A DNA stretch of 32,293 nt from Acidobacteriota bacterium (GTDB taxonomy: Bacteria; Acidobacteriota; Terriglobia; Terriglobales; Acidobacteriaceae): contig QIAM01000043.1 in assembly GCA_003225555.1 (NCBI GenBank), forward strand, positions 1-32,293. Direction: 5' to 3'. Below are positions 25,812-32,293 of the stretch, piece by piece (position 1 is the first letter of the stretch; every line of letters begins with the position of its first letter). The position numbers and the translations under genes were made by a program. The notes under the pieces are model-generated. The model did not search any database. It saw nothing but the letters and a program-made list of their open reading frames with translations, and was not told the origin of the DNA.

Positions 25812-25860
25812 GGCCTGATCGTTCGACCCTAGTCAACGAGGTTCACAACTGCTCTGAATT

Positions 25861-25880
25861 CTGCGGAAACGTTGTGGGCA
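25861..25880. promoter_or_regulatory. Candidate LacI-family operator
   Basis: The sequence GCGGAAACGTTGTGGGC has the central AACGTT core with CG at its axis (25870-25871) that LacI-family proteins favour; the outer parts match only partly. It sits about 18 bases after the predicted transcript start of the LacI gene, where binding would block transcription, so autoregulation is likely. Confidence 0.45.
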
Positions 25881-25894
25881 CGAAATGGAGTCGG

Positions 25895-25923
25895 AGTATA
25901 GCCCAGGAAAAAATACTTGACAA
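25895..25923 (-). promoter_or_regulatory. Sigma70-type promoter of the LacI gene
   Basis: On the minus strand TTGTCA (25918-25923) and TATACT (25895-25900) are separated by 17 bp, each matching the consensus at five of six positions. Transcription would start near 25888, about 75 bases before the LacI ATG, and might read on into the CRTAC1/TPR operon because no terminator is seen after the LacI gene. Confidence 0.6.
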
Positions 25924-25946
25924 TGCATGAGGCGGGGTGGTATTCC
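25917..25946 (+). promoter_or_regulatory. Candidate promoter of the TonB receptor gene, overlapping the LacI promoter
   Basis: A perfect -35 box TTGACA (25917-25922) overlaps the -35 box of the opposite promoter by five bases. The -10 candidate TATTCC (25941-25946, 18-bp spacer) is weak, so an activator may be needed. The palindrome CACTAGTG (25950-25957) lies at the expected start. The leader would be about 210 bases. Confidence 0.4.
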
Positions 25947-25985
25947 GCACACTAGTGTTTTTGGACTAGATTCTTCGCGTCAAAA

Positions 25986-26010
25986 GGTTAAGCGGTTAAG
26001 TTCGGTTGAT
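25986..26010 (+). repeat. Short direct repeats in the TonB receptor leader
   Basis: GGTTAAG occurs at 25986-25992 and 25994-26000, followed by the partial copy GGTTGAT at 26004-26010. The 8-10 bp spacing could mark a binding site for a regulator, or be chance. Nothing else is recognised between 26011 and 26130. Confidence 0.25.
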
Positions 26011-26133
26011 TTCCAGCTTTTTAGCGTAGTTCGTTTCCATTCACTGGCTCACCGAATTTCTGTGAAACCTAGTATTCGCTCTCTTGCGACGGTTGGGGAC
26101 CTTGACCCAAAGATAGATAACACGCGGTGCAGA

Positions 26134-26151
26134 GCTTGCCGAGTTGCAAGC
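26134..26151 (+). promoter_or_regulatory. Hairpin next to the ribosome binding site of the TonB receptor gene
   Basis: GCTTGC (26134-26139) and GCAAGC (26146-26151) pair around a 6-base loop, ending 2 bases before the AGGAGAAGG ribosome site. It could protect the messenger 5' end or influence translation. No riboswitch class is recognised. Confidence 0.35.
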
Positions 26152-26164
26152 CTAGGAGAAGGCC

Positions 26165-29100
26165 ATGAAGCCGAAGACCGTTCTTGGAATCCTGCCAGCT
26201 TGGTTGGTGTTGGTCGGCGGTATGGTGTTAAGCGCGGGACTCCTCCATGCACAAGTGGACACCGGCAGCATTACCGGCACCGTCAAGGACGCTTCCGGTG
26301 CCGTAGTCAGCGGCGCCAAGGTCACGCTCACCAACGAAGGCACCGGCGCCGCCCTCACCACCACAACGACTTCGGATGGCGTCTACAAGTTCTCGCCGGT
26401 CCGAATTGGCAATTACAAGATTGATGCTACCGCTCAAGGTTTTCAGACGGTCAGCCAGACCCACGTTATAGTAAACGTAAGCGCCAACGTGCTGGTTGAT
26501 TTCACACTCAAGCCAGGCAGCGCGACGGAAACTATAGAGGTAACCGCGGCCCCGCCTGCGTTGCAGACCCAGGACGCCTCCGTCGGCCAGGTCGTGGACT
26601 CACGCAATGTCAACAACCTCCCGTTGAATGGGCGAAACTTCACATTCCTCGCCCAACTCGCTGCCGGCGTGAACTCGCCACAGGCGGACACGCGGGGTAA
26701 TGCGGCCACCGGCGCCTTCGCAGCCAATGGGAATCGTCCGGCGCAGAACAATTACATGCTGGATGGTGTGGACAACAATTCGGATACGGTTGACTTCCTA
26801 AACGGCACGAACTTTGTCGTCCTTCCGCCAGTCGATGCGATTCAAGAGTTCAAAGTTCAAACCTCAGACTTCAGCGCGGAGTTCGGCCGTTCCGGAGCCG
26901 CCGTCCTCAATGCCACGGTCAAATCCGGAACCAATCAGTTCCGCGGCAGTGTCTGGGAGTTTTTCCGCAATGACAAGCTGGATGCTGCGGATTATTTCGA
27001 GCGTGGCAAGAAGGGCGAGCTCCGTCAGAACCAATATGGGTTTACGATTGGCGGTCCGGTCATCATTCCGCACGTGTTTGACGGGCATAACAAGATCTTT
27101 TTCTTTGGTGACTATGAGGGGTTCCGGCGGCGCCAGGGTATTCCTCATGCCGGCACAGTTCCGACCCTCGCCGAACGAAACAGTGGTTACACGGACTTCA
27201 AGGATCTGATCACTGGACAATCGGGTACACAAACCGATGCCTTAGGCCGGACGATCCCAATCGGAACCATTCTGGATCCTGCTACCACGCAACCGGGTGG
27301 AACCGGATTTGTGCGCGAGCCGTTCATGGGTCCAGCCAGCACCTGCCCAGTTAACGCTCCCGCCGGCTTTACCTATACGCTGGCCGGGTGCGATCTGAAT
27401 GTCATTCCAGCTGGCAGATTGGATCCAAATGCCATCGCCCTCTTGAATCTTTATCCGTCGCCGACCAACACCTCCGCGCTGCTCGGCAATTACAATGTTT
27501 CGCCGAAGGACAAGGAAGACAAACAGTCCTTCGACACCCGGCTGGACGTTAATTTTGGCCAGAAAGATCAGGCATTCTATAGATTCAGCCTGGTCGACGA
27601 CCCGCATCTTATTCCGGCTATTTTCGGGGGCATCGCGGACGGCGGAGGGTTTCAGGAAGGGCCTCAGACTGCCCTTGCTGAGGCGAGTGCGTTAGCCTGG
27701 ACCCATGTATTTTCGCCGACCGTGATCAACGTGGCCCGAGTTGGCCTGAATTACCTGCACACCACGCGCGTTTCGCCTGCCGCCAATGATCTGAGCAACC
27801 TTCCCGGGAAGTACGGCGTCCAAGCCATCCCTCAGCAACACGAGAATGGCGGACTTCCTGCGTTCGGGATCAACGGGCTGGCTACACTTGGCGGTAACGC
27901 CTTCCTTCCGTCAGACGAAGTCAGTTCTACCATTCAAGTCAACGATGACTTCACCAAGATTTACGGCAAGCATACCTTCAAGATGGGTTTTGAGTATCAG
28001 CACGTGAAGTTTTCGACGTTACAGCCACCCTGGTCGCGCGGGCAATTCAATTTTGACGGTACGTACACCGATGTTGCGGGCGGCGGACACCCGGGAAGCA
28101 CGGGCCGGGCCCAATTCTTGCTGACTCCGACCGCAGCGACCAACGGAGGAACAGTCGACTATGCTGGCGGTCCGAACAGCATCTTCGTCTCAAATATTTC
28201 GCTCACGGACAATGGAAAGAATTATTACGGTACCTACATCAATGATGACTGGAAGGTTTCGCCCAAGCTGACACTCAACCTGGGCCTGCGCTGGGACTTC
28301 TTCGGGCTCGTCTATGAGCACCGCGGCAACCAGGCCAATTTCGTCCCCAGTGGGCCTCCGACCGGTTCTCCGATGTACATCATCCCGCAGGGACCGAATG
28401 CTAATAACCTCTCTACGGATCCCACGACCGGCTTTACCACTTTGCTCGCGAAGGACGGTATCGCGCTAGCCGTGACGAATAAGTATGGCAAGGGTTTGGG
28501 CACTTCGCAGAAAGCGAATTTTGCGCCTAGGGTTGGTTTCGCTTACCAGGTGACCCCGAAGTTCGTAGCTCGGGGTGGTTTTGGACTTTTCTACAACGGC
28601 TTCGAGAACAGAGGTTTTTCTCCGAACTTGGGCGAGAATTATCCCTTCCAGTTCAACTTTTCGTTCTTCTCGCCCAACGATATTGATCCCTACGTCTATA
28701 ACGGATGCACGACCGCAGGTCCGATTGGGAATGCAACATTGGAGACTGGATTCTCCTGTACACCGCTCGACCCACTTTTGGTTAACGCAAACGGTTTGGG
28801 ACTGCGCGGGATCCAGTTCAAATACGTCACTCCCTACTCGATGAGCGGGAATTTCACTCTGCAATATCAATTAACTCCGTCTCTTTCGGTCCAGACAGGC
28901 TATGTAACCTCGCTGGCACGGCATCTGGAGGTATTCCCGGGTTCGAACCAGGTCACGCAACTCTTGCCCAACCAAGACAACACGGGTGCCGGGATCGATC
29001 GGCAAAAACATGTTCAGTTCCAGGATTTCGGATACGGGTCGAGCGACGCGACCACAGATGGAAACAGTTACTACCACGGTTTACAGGTAAAGGTTGAAAA

Positions 29101-29941
29101 GCAGTTTGCTGCTGGGCTGAATTTCTTGGGCACGTACACATGGTCCAAAGTGCGTTCTGATGCCCTTGACCTGCTTAACGGGTTCTCTGGAAATGGTTAT
29201 CGTGCTCCACAGGTGCCGGGTTTCGGGATTCACCACGACTACGGCCTAGCCAATTTCGACGTCAGGAATGTAGTGCACTTCAGTGGAGGCTATGCACTTC
29301 CTCTTGGTAAGGGCAAGCGTTTCATGGGCAATGCCAATGGCTTCGCCGATGCCGCGGTGGGAGGGTGGAGTCTTCAGTGGATCGCAACCCTGCAAGGCGG
29401 CCAGCCGTTCAAGATTGATTGCCCCAGTGGAACGACCAGCGGTACAGATTGCCTCGCGTTTGTAATTCCGGGGAAGAATCCGAAGATTTCGCGACACGTG
29501 GATCCAACCAACGGGTATGTGGCTGTGTTGAACCCGGCTGCATTTGCACAGCCCTGCCAGTTGAAGGCCACCACTGCGGATCCGACAGGGCCAAGCGCAC
29601 CGATTCCTGACTCGCCGAGCGGATGTATTCCCCTGACGGGCCTTGGCGCCCTGGGTGGTTCTCAGCCGTCCCAGATCGAAGGACCCGGGTACCACCGGTT
29701 GGATTTTTCGGTTTTCAAGAATTTCCAGCTCAGCGAACGCGTGCGCATGGAGTTCCGCTCGGAGTTTTTCAATATCGTCAATCACCCGAACTTCAACGCA
29801 CCTGGGTTCGGCGGCAACGGCGTTGTCGCGGTATCCGGATCGACGAATTTCTATGATTCAACTTTTGGCGAGACCGGATCGACCCGCGACGGTGCCTACA
29901 GTTCGCGAGAGGTTCAGTTCGCGCTAAAGCTCTACTTCTAG
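26165..29941 (+). CDS. Oar-like TonB-dependent receptor with carboxypeptidase regulatory-like domain
   Basis: This 1258-residue outer-membrane protein has a signal peptide (residues 1-30, ending LLHAQ), a carboxypeptidase regulatory-like beta-sandwich (about 33-115, SITGTVKDASGAVVSGAKV), a plug-like domain (about 125-260, with RNVNNLPLNGRNF and YMLDGVDNN) and a long beta-barrel ending in LKLYF with the C-terminal Phe of outer-membrane barrels. Acidobacteria carry many such proteins, thought to import oligosaccharides or other large nutrients using TonB energy. AGGAGAAGG lies 4 bases before the ATG. It is divergent from the LacI gene, which suggests sugar control. The cargo could be pectic or galactose-containing oligosaccharides, judged only from the linked GH28 and GH97 genes. 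Confidence 0.92.
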   Translation: MKPKTVLGILPAWLVLVGGMVLSAGLLHAQVDTGSITGTVKDASGAVVSGAKVTLTNEGTGAALTTTTTSDGVYKFSPVRIGNYKIDATAQGFQTVSQTHVIVNVSANVLVDFTLKPGSATETIEVTAAPPALQTQDASVGQVVDSRNVNNLPLNGRNFTFLAQLAAGVNSPQADTRGNAATGAFAANGNRPAQNNYMLDGVDNNSDTVDFLNGTNFVVLPPVDAIQEFKVQTSDFSAEFGRSGAAVLNATVKSGTNQFRGSVWEFFRNDKLDAADYFERGKKGELRQNQYGFTIGGPVIIPHVFDGHNKIFFFGDYEGFRRRQGIPHAGTVPTLAERNSGYTDFKDLITGQSGTQTDALGRTIPIGTILDPATTQPGGTGFVREPFMGPASTCPVNAPAGFTYTLAGCDLNVIPAGRLDPNAIALLNLYPSPTNTSALLGNYNVSPKDKEDKQSFDTRLDVNFGQKDQAFYRFSLVDDPHLIPAIFGGIADGGGFQEGPQTALAEASALAWTHVFSPTVINVARVGLNYLHTTRVSPAANDLSNLPGKYGVQAIPQQHENGGLPAFGINGLATLGGNAFLPSDEVSSTIQVNDDFTKIYGKHTFKMGFEYQHVKFSTLQPPWSRGQFNFDGTYTDVAGGGHPGSTGRAQFLLTPTAATNGGTVDYAGGPNSIFVSNISLTDNGKNYYGTYINDDWKVSPKLTLNLGLRWDFFGLVYEHRGNQANFVPSGPPTGSPMYIIPQGPNANNLSTDPTTGFTTLLAKDGIALAVTNKYGKGLGTSQKANFAPRVGFAYQVTPKFVARGGFGLFYNGFENRGFSPNLGENYPFQFNFSFFSPNDIDPYVYNGCTTAGPIGNATLETGFSCTPLDPLLVNANGLGLRGIQFKYVTPYSMSGNFTLQYQLTPSLSVQTGYVTSLARHLEVFPGSNQVTQLLPNQDNTGAGIDRQKHVQFQDFGYGSSDATTDGNSYYHGLQVKVEKQFAAGLNFLGTYTWSKVRSDALDLLNGFSGNGYRAPQVPGFGIHHDYGLANFDVRNVVHFSGGYALPLGKGKRFMGNANGFADAAVGGWSLQWIATLQGGQPFKIDCPSGTTSGTDCLAFVIPGKNPKISRHVDPTNGYVAVLNPAAFAQPCQLKATTADPTGPSAPIPDSPSGCIPLTGLGALGGSQPSQIEGPGYHRLDFSVFKNFQLSERVRMEFRSEFFNIVNHPNFNAPGFGGNGVVAVSGSTNFYDSTFGETGSTRDGAYSSREVQFALKLYF

Positions 29942-29950
29942 GCTTGAATT

Positions 29951-29990
29951 CCCCGCAGAAAGCGCTTGGCACAAGCGCTTTCTCGCGGGG
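29951..29990 (+). terminator. Strong hairpin after the TonB receptor gene
   Basis: An 18-19 base stem with one bulged base (CCCCGC...GCGGGG outside, AAGCGCTTG/CAAGCGCTT inside) closes on a 3-base loop, 10 bases after the stop codon. No T-run follows, so it may stop transcription with a factor or protect the 3' end rather than act as a classic intrinsic terminator. Confidence 0.65.
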
Positions 29991-30060
29991 AGCAGATTCT
30001 TCCGCTGATCCTGATGCCCCGGGCGTCCCCGATCAGTGCTAACATACGAACGCCGTGGCT

Positions 30061-31470
30061 ATGAGACATCAGATGCAGTGGTCTGTGCGTCTCGTACTCT
30101 TGGCGTGTGTGCTGCCCGGTGTAGTTCATGCTCAAGAGAAGCAGAAGCTTGAGAGCGAGTTTCAGGCAGCCGTTGCACAGTATGACGCAGGACACTTTCC
30201 CCAAGCTGCGACTCAATTGGAAAACCTGGAGCGCAAGATCCCCGACAGTTTCGAAGTTCAGGAACTCCTGGGCCTCGTCTATTCTGCGCAGTCGCAGGAT
30301 GCCAAGGCCCGGCCCCATTTCGAGAAGGCTGTGCGCCTGAAGCCGAATTCGGCTCCTGCCCGAACCAATTTCGCTACCAACCTCGCGCGCTTAGGAAAGC
30401 TTGGCCTGGCCGAACCGGAGTTCAAGAAGGCAGTCGAACTCGAGCCCGGAAACTACGACGCTAACCACAATCTCGGCGAGTTCTACGTTCAAGCGGGAAA
30501 GATTGCCGCGGCTACGCCTTTTCTGGAAGCGGCACAGCGGATCAATCCCGCGTCTTACGGCAACGGCTACGATCTGTCCCTCGCCTACATTCAAACCGCA
30601 AGGCTCAAGGAAGCCAGGCAACAGGTCCAGGACCTGATGAGACGAAAAGACACCGCCGAGTTGCACAACCTGTTGGGCCAGATTGAAGAGAAAGACGGGC
30701 AATTCGTAGCGGCGGCGAATGAATTCGAAATCGCCGCACATGCGGACCCCAGCGAGAGCAATCTGTTCGACTGGGCAAGTGAACTGCTTCTTCACCGGAC
30801 GCTGGAGCCTGCAATCGAGGTTTTCCGGCAAGCGAGCGTGCGCTACCCTAGTTCGCCCCGGTTAGCGATCGGTCTCGGTGTAGCTCTCTATTCGCGAGGG
30901 AAATATGACGAGGCGGTCACGTCTTTGATCAAGGCTGCCGATCTGAATCCGTCTGACCCCCGTTGTTACCTTTTCCTGTCGAAGGCCCATGACAGTTCGC
31001 CCACGCAGGCAGAAGAGGTGATCCAGCGCTTTCGCCGGTTCGCCGAATTGCAGCCGCAGAACCCGCGCGCATCGTATTACTATGCGATGAGCATGTGGAA
31101 AGGGAAGCGTGCCCGGGATGGCAGCCTTGATCTCCACCAGATCGAGTTGTTGCTTAAGACAGCAGCCGCGCTCGATCCGAAATTTGCGGAAGCCCATTTG
31201 CAGTTGGGCAATCTTTACTCGGAACAAAACAAGTATGCGGAAGCCGTGCCCGAGTACGAGAAGGCGCTCGAACACAACCCTGATCTCGCCGACGCGCACT
31301 ATCGATTGGGACAGGCCTATGTTCACACCGGCGCAAAAGACCGCGCTCAGCAACAGTTGGAGATTTATCAACGCCTCCGCGCACAGCATCTCGCCGAACT
31401 TGACGAGCAGAGAGCCGAGATTCGCCAATTTGTTTATTCAGCAAAGGATGGCGCGAACGCAAAGCCCTGA
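30061..31470 (+). CDS. Exported TPR-repeat protein
   Basis: This 469-residue protein has a signal peptide (about residues 1-24, ending GVVHAQ) and about ten to twelve tetratricopeptide repeats, for example VQELLGLVYSAQSQDAKARP and AHLQLGNLYSEQNKYAEAVP. It should be a periplasmic or outer-membrane-associated scaffold. A GTG two codons upstream (30055) is an alternative start; neither has an obvious ribosome site. It lies after the TonB receptor hairpin and before the Tat-exported protein gene. TPR proteins commonly follow Oar-like receptors and CRTAC1 genes in acidobacterial genomes (from memory), so it may serve the same complex as the large TPR protein on the other strand. No catalytic domain is visible. 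Confidence 0.88.
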   Translation: MRHQMQWSVRLVLLACVLPGVVHAQEKQKLESEFQAAVAQYDAGHFPQAATQLENLERKIPDSFEVQELLGLVYSAQSQDAKARPHFEKAVRLKPNSAPARTNFATNLARLGKLGLAEPEFKKAVELEPGNYDANHNLGEFYVQAGKIAAATPFLEAAQRINPASYGNGYDLSLAYIQTARLKEARQQVQDLMRRKDTAELHNLLGQIEEKDGQFVAAANEFEIAAHADPSESNLFDWASELLLHRTLEPAIEVFRQASVRYPSSPRLAIGLGVALYSRGKYDEAVTSLIKAADLNPSDPRCYLFLSKAHDSSPTQAEEVIQRFRRFAELQPQNPRASYYYAMSMWKGKRARDGSLDLHQIELLLKTAAALDPKFAEAHLQLGNLYSEQNKYAEAVPEYEKALEHNPDLADAHYRLGQAYVHTGAKDRAQQQLEIYQRLRAQHLAELDEQRAEIRQFVYSAKDGANAKP

Positions 31471-31473
31471 TCT

Positions 31474-31501
31474 TTGAAAAGCCATTGTACATAGCTATAA
31501 G
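31474..31501 (+). promoter_or_regulatory. Sigma70-type promoter of the Tat-exported protein gene
   Basis: TTGAAA (31474-31479) and TATAAG (31496-31501) are separated by 16 bp, each matching the consensus at five of six positions. The transcript would start near 31508, about 24 bases before the ATG, just after the TPR gene. Confidence 0.5.
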
Positions 31502-31531
31502 CTTATCAATATCTTCGGTGGTACCGGAACT

Positions 31532-32293
31532 ATGTTGTCTGATATCAGCCGCGCTCTCGCCCGCAGTCGCCGCGAGTTCCTGCGTAGTGCCGCGGGCGTC
31601 GCTCTGGGTAGCGCACTGTTGCACTCCAGTCCGTTCGCTCGGGCAGCGATCACCGCGAAGCGCAGGAAAGTAGTGGTGATCACCTTCGGTGGAGGAGCAC
31701 GAGACCAGGAGACTTTTGCGCCAGAAGGTCAGGAAAACATTCCGCACCTCATACGTGAACTCATCCCGCAGGCGACCTTCTTTACCCAAGTCGTGAATCG
31801 CGGAATCCTGGGCCACTATGTTGCGACCGCAAGCCTGGCCACTGGCGTCTACGAAACGATCAACAACTTTGCCTCGCTTCCGCCCGAACATCCGACCGTC
31901 TTCGAATACTTCCGAAAAGACTTGAAGCGGCCCTCCTCAGACGCCTGGGTTGTGGCTCCCAGCAATGGTTTCAACCGGATTGGAGAAAGCAGTCACCGTG
32001 CCTACGGCGCCGGGTTGGGAGCCAGCGTGATTTTGCCAAAGCATTTGCTGACCGCCGCCATGTCAGGCCGCATCACGAATTACGAACACCTGCTGCGCGA
32101 CAACTATGAAACCCCGTTCTACGCCCCCGAACTCGGGGGCAGTGAGTTTGAGTTGCATCAACTGGAGATGATCCTGAAGCTCTCGGTCGATGACTTTAAG
32201 GCACATGCTCGGACCCTATCGAGTCCAGACGAACTCTCCGTCTATATCGCGCGGCAGTTGATGCGGCAGGTAGCGCCCAGCCTTCTGTGGATC
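31532..32293 (+). CDS. Tat-exported protein, possibly alkaline-phosphatase/sulfatase-like fold (partial)
   Basis: The first 254 residues are present and the gene runs off the right edge. The N-terminus has a twin-arginine signal (SRREFLRSAAG, residues 13-23, then a hydrophobic segment to about 38), so the product acts outside the cytoplasm. The start of the mature part (KVVVITFGGGARDQETFAPEG) followed by NIPHLIRELIPQATFFTQVVNRGILGH-like sequence resembles alkaline-phosphatase superfamily proteins such as sulfatases, in which an early Asp binds metal and a nucleophile follows. The match is loose and the C-terminal metal ligands lie outside the window, so the fold is tentative. It has its own promoter candidate behind the TPR gene. 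Confidence 0.6.
   Translation, partial: MLSDISRALARSRREFLRSAAGVALGSALLHSSPFARAAITAKRRKVVVITFGGGARDQETFAPEGQENIPHLIRELIPQATFFTQVVNRGILGHYVATASLATGVYETINNFASLPPEHPTVFEYFRKDLKRPSSDAWVVAPSNGFNRIGESSHRAYGAGLGASVILPKHLLTAAMSGRITNYEHLLRDNYETPFYAPELGGSEFELHQLEMILKLSVDDFKAHARTLSSPDELSVYIARQLMRQVAPSLLWI

Overview
The window reads as a chromosomal segment of an Acidobacteriota-like bacterium. The evidence is an Oar-type TonB receptor with an N-terminal carboxypeptidase-regulatory domain, large FG-GAP/VCBS proteins ending in ASPIC/UnbV domains (CRTAC1 family), long TPR proteins, and several twin-arginine-exported proteins. This assignment rests on family content only. Genes are tightly packed, and no RNA gene, insertion sequence or CRISPR array was seen.

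Layout. (A) 1-2208, minus strand: a two-subunit molybdenum hydroxylase (2Fe-2S subunit, then the molybdopterin subunit, which runs off the left edge). (B) 2434-12883: a carbohydrate/sugar-acid locus. It has a uronate isomerase-like protein, an SDR, a hexuronate-type MFS transporter, a GH28 pectinase gene broken by a frameshift, an altronate dehydratase-family protein, the remnant of another SDR, a fuconolactonase-like hydrolase, a rhamnose/fucose-type mutarotase and a GH97 alpha-glycosidase. (C) 12894-24702, minus strand: six genes separated by 20 bp or less, or overlapping. In transcription order they are a CRTAC1-redoxin-TPR fusion, a TPR protein, two CRTAC1/UnbV proteins, a zinc alcohol dehydrogenase and an SDR. 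(D) 24798-25811, minus strand: a LacI-family regulator whose promoter faces the promoter region of the TonB receptor. (E) 26165-32293, plus strand: the TonB receptor, a strong hairpin, a TPR lipid- or periplasm-targeted protein, and the start of a Tat-exported protein with a possible alkaline-phosphatase-like fold.

How the genes could work together (inference). GH28 and GH97 would release sugars from pectin-like or other plant glycans, the TonB receptor would carry oligosaccharides across the outer membrane, and the MFS protein would import uronates. The isomerase, dehydrogenases, lactonase and dehydratase would convert sugars and sugar acids to 2-keto-3-deoxy acids. No KDG kinase or aldolase is in the window. 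The most striking feature is that sugar dehydrogenases are the last genes of an operon built of calcium-binding beta-propeller and TPR proteins of unknown function, next to a LacI regulator and a TonB receptor. This looks like an acidobacterial counterpart of a polysaccharide utilisation locus, using CRTAC1/TPR proteins where Bacteroidetes use SusD-type proteins.
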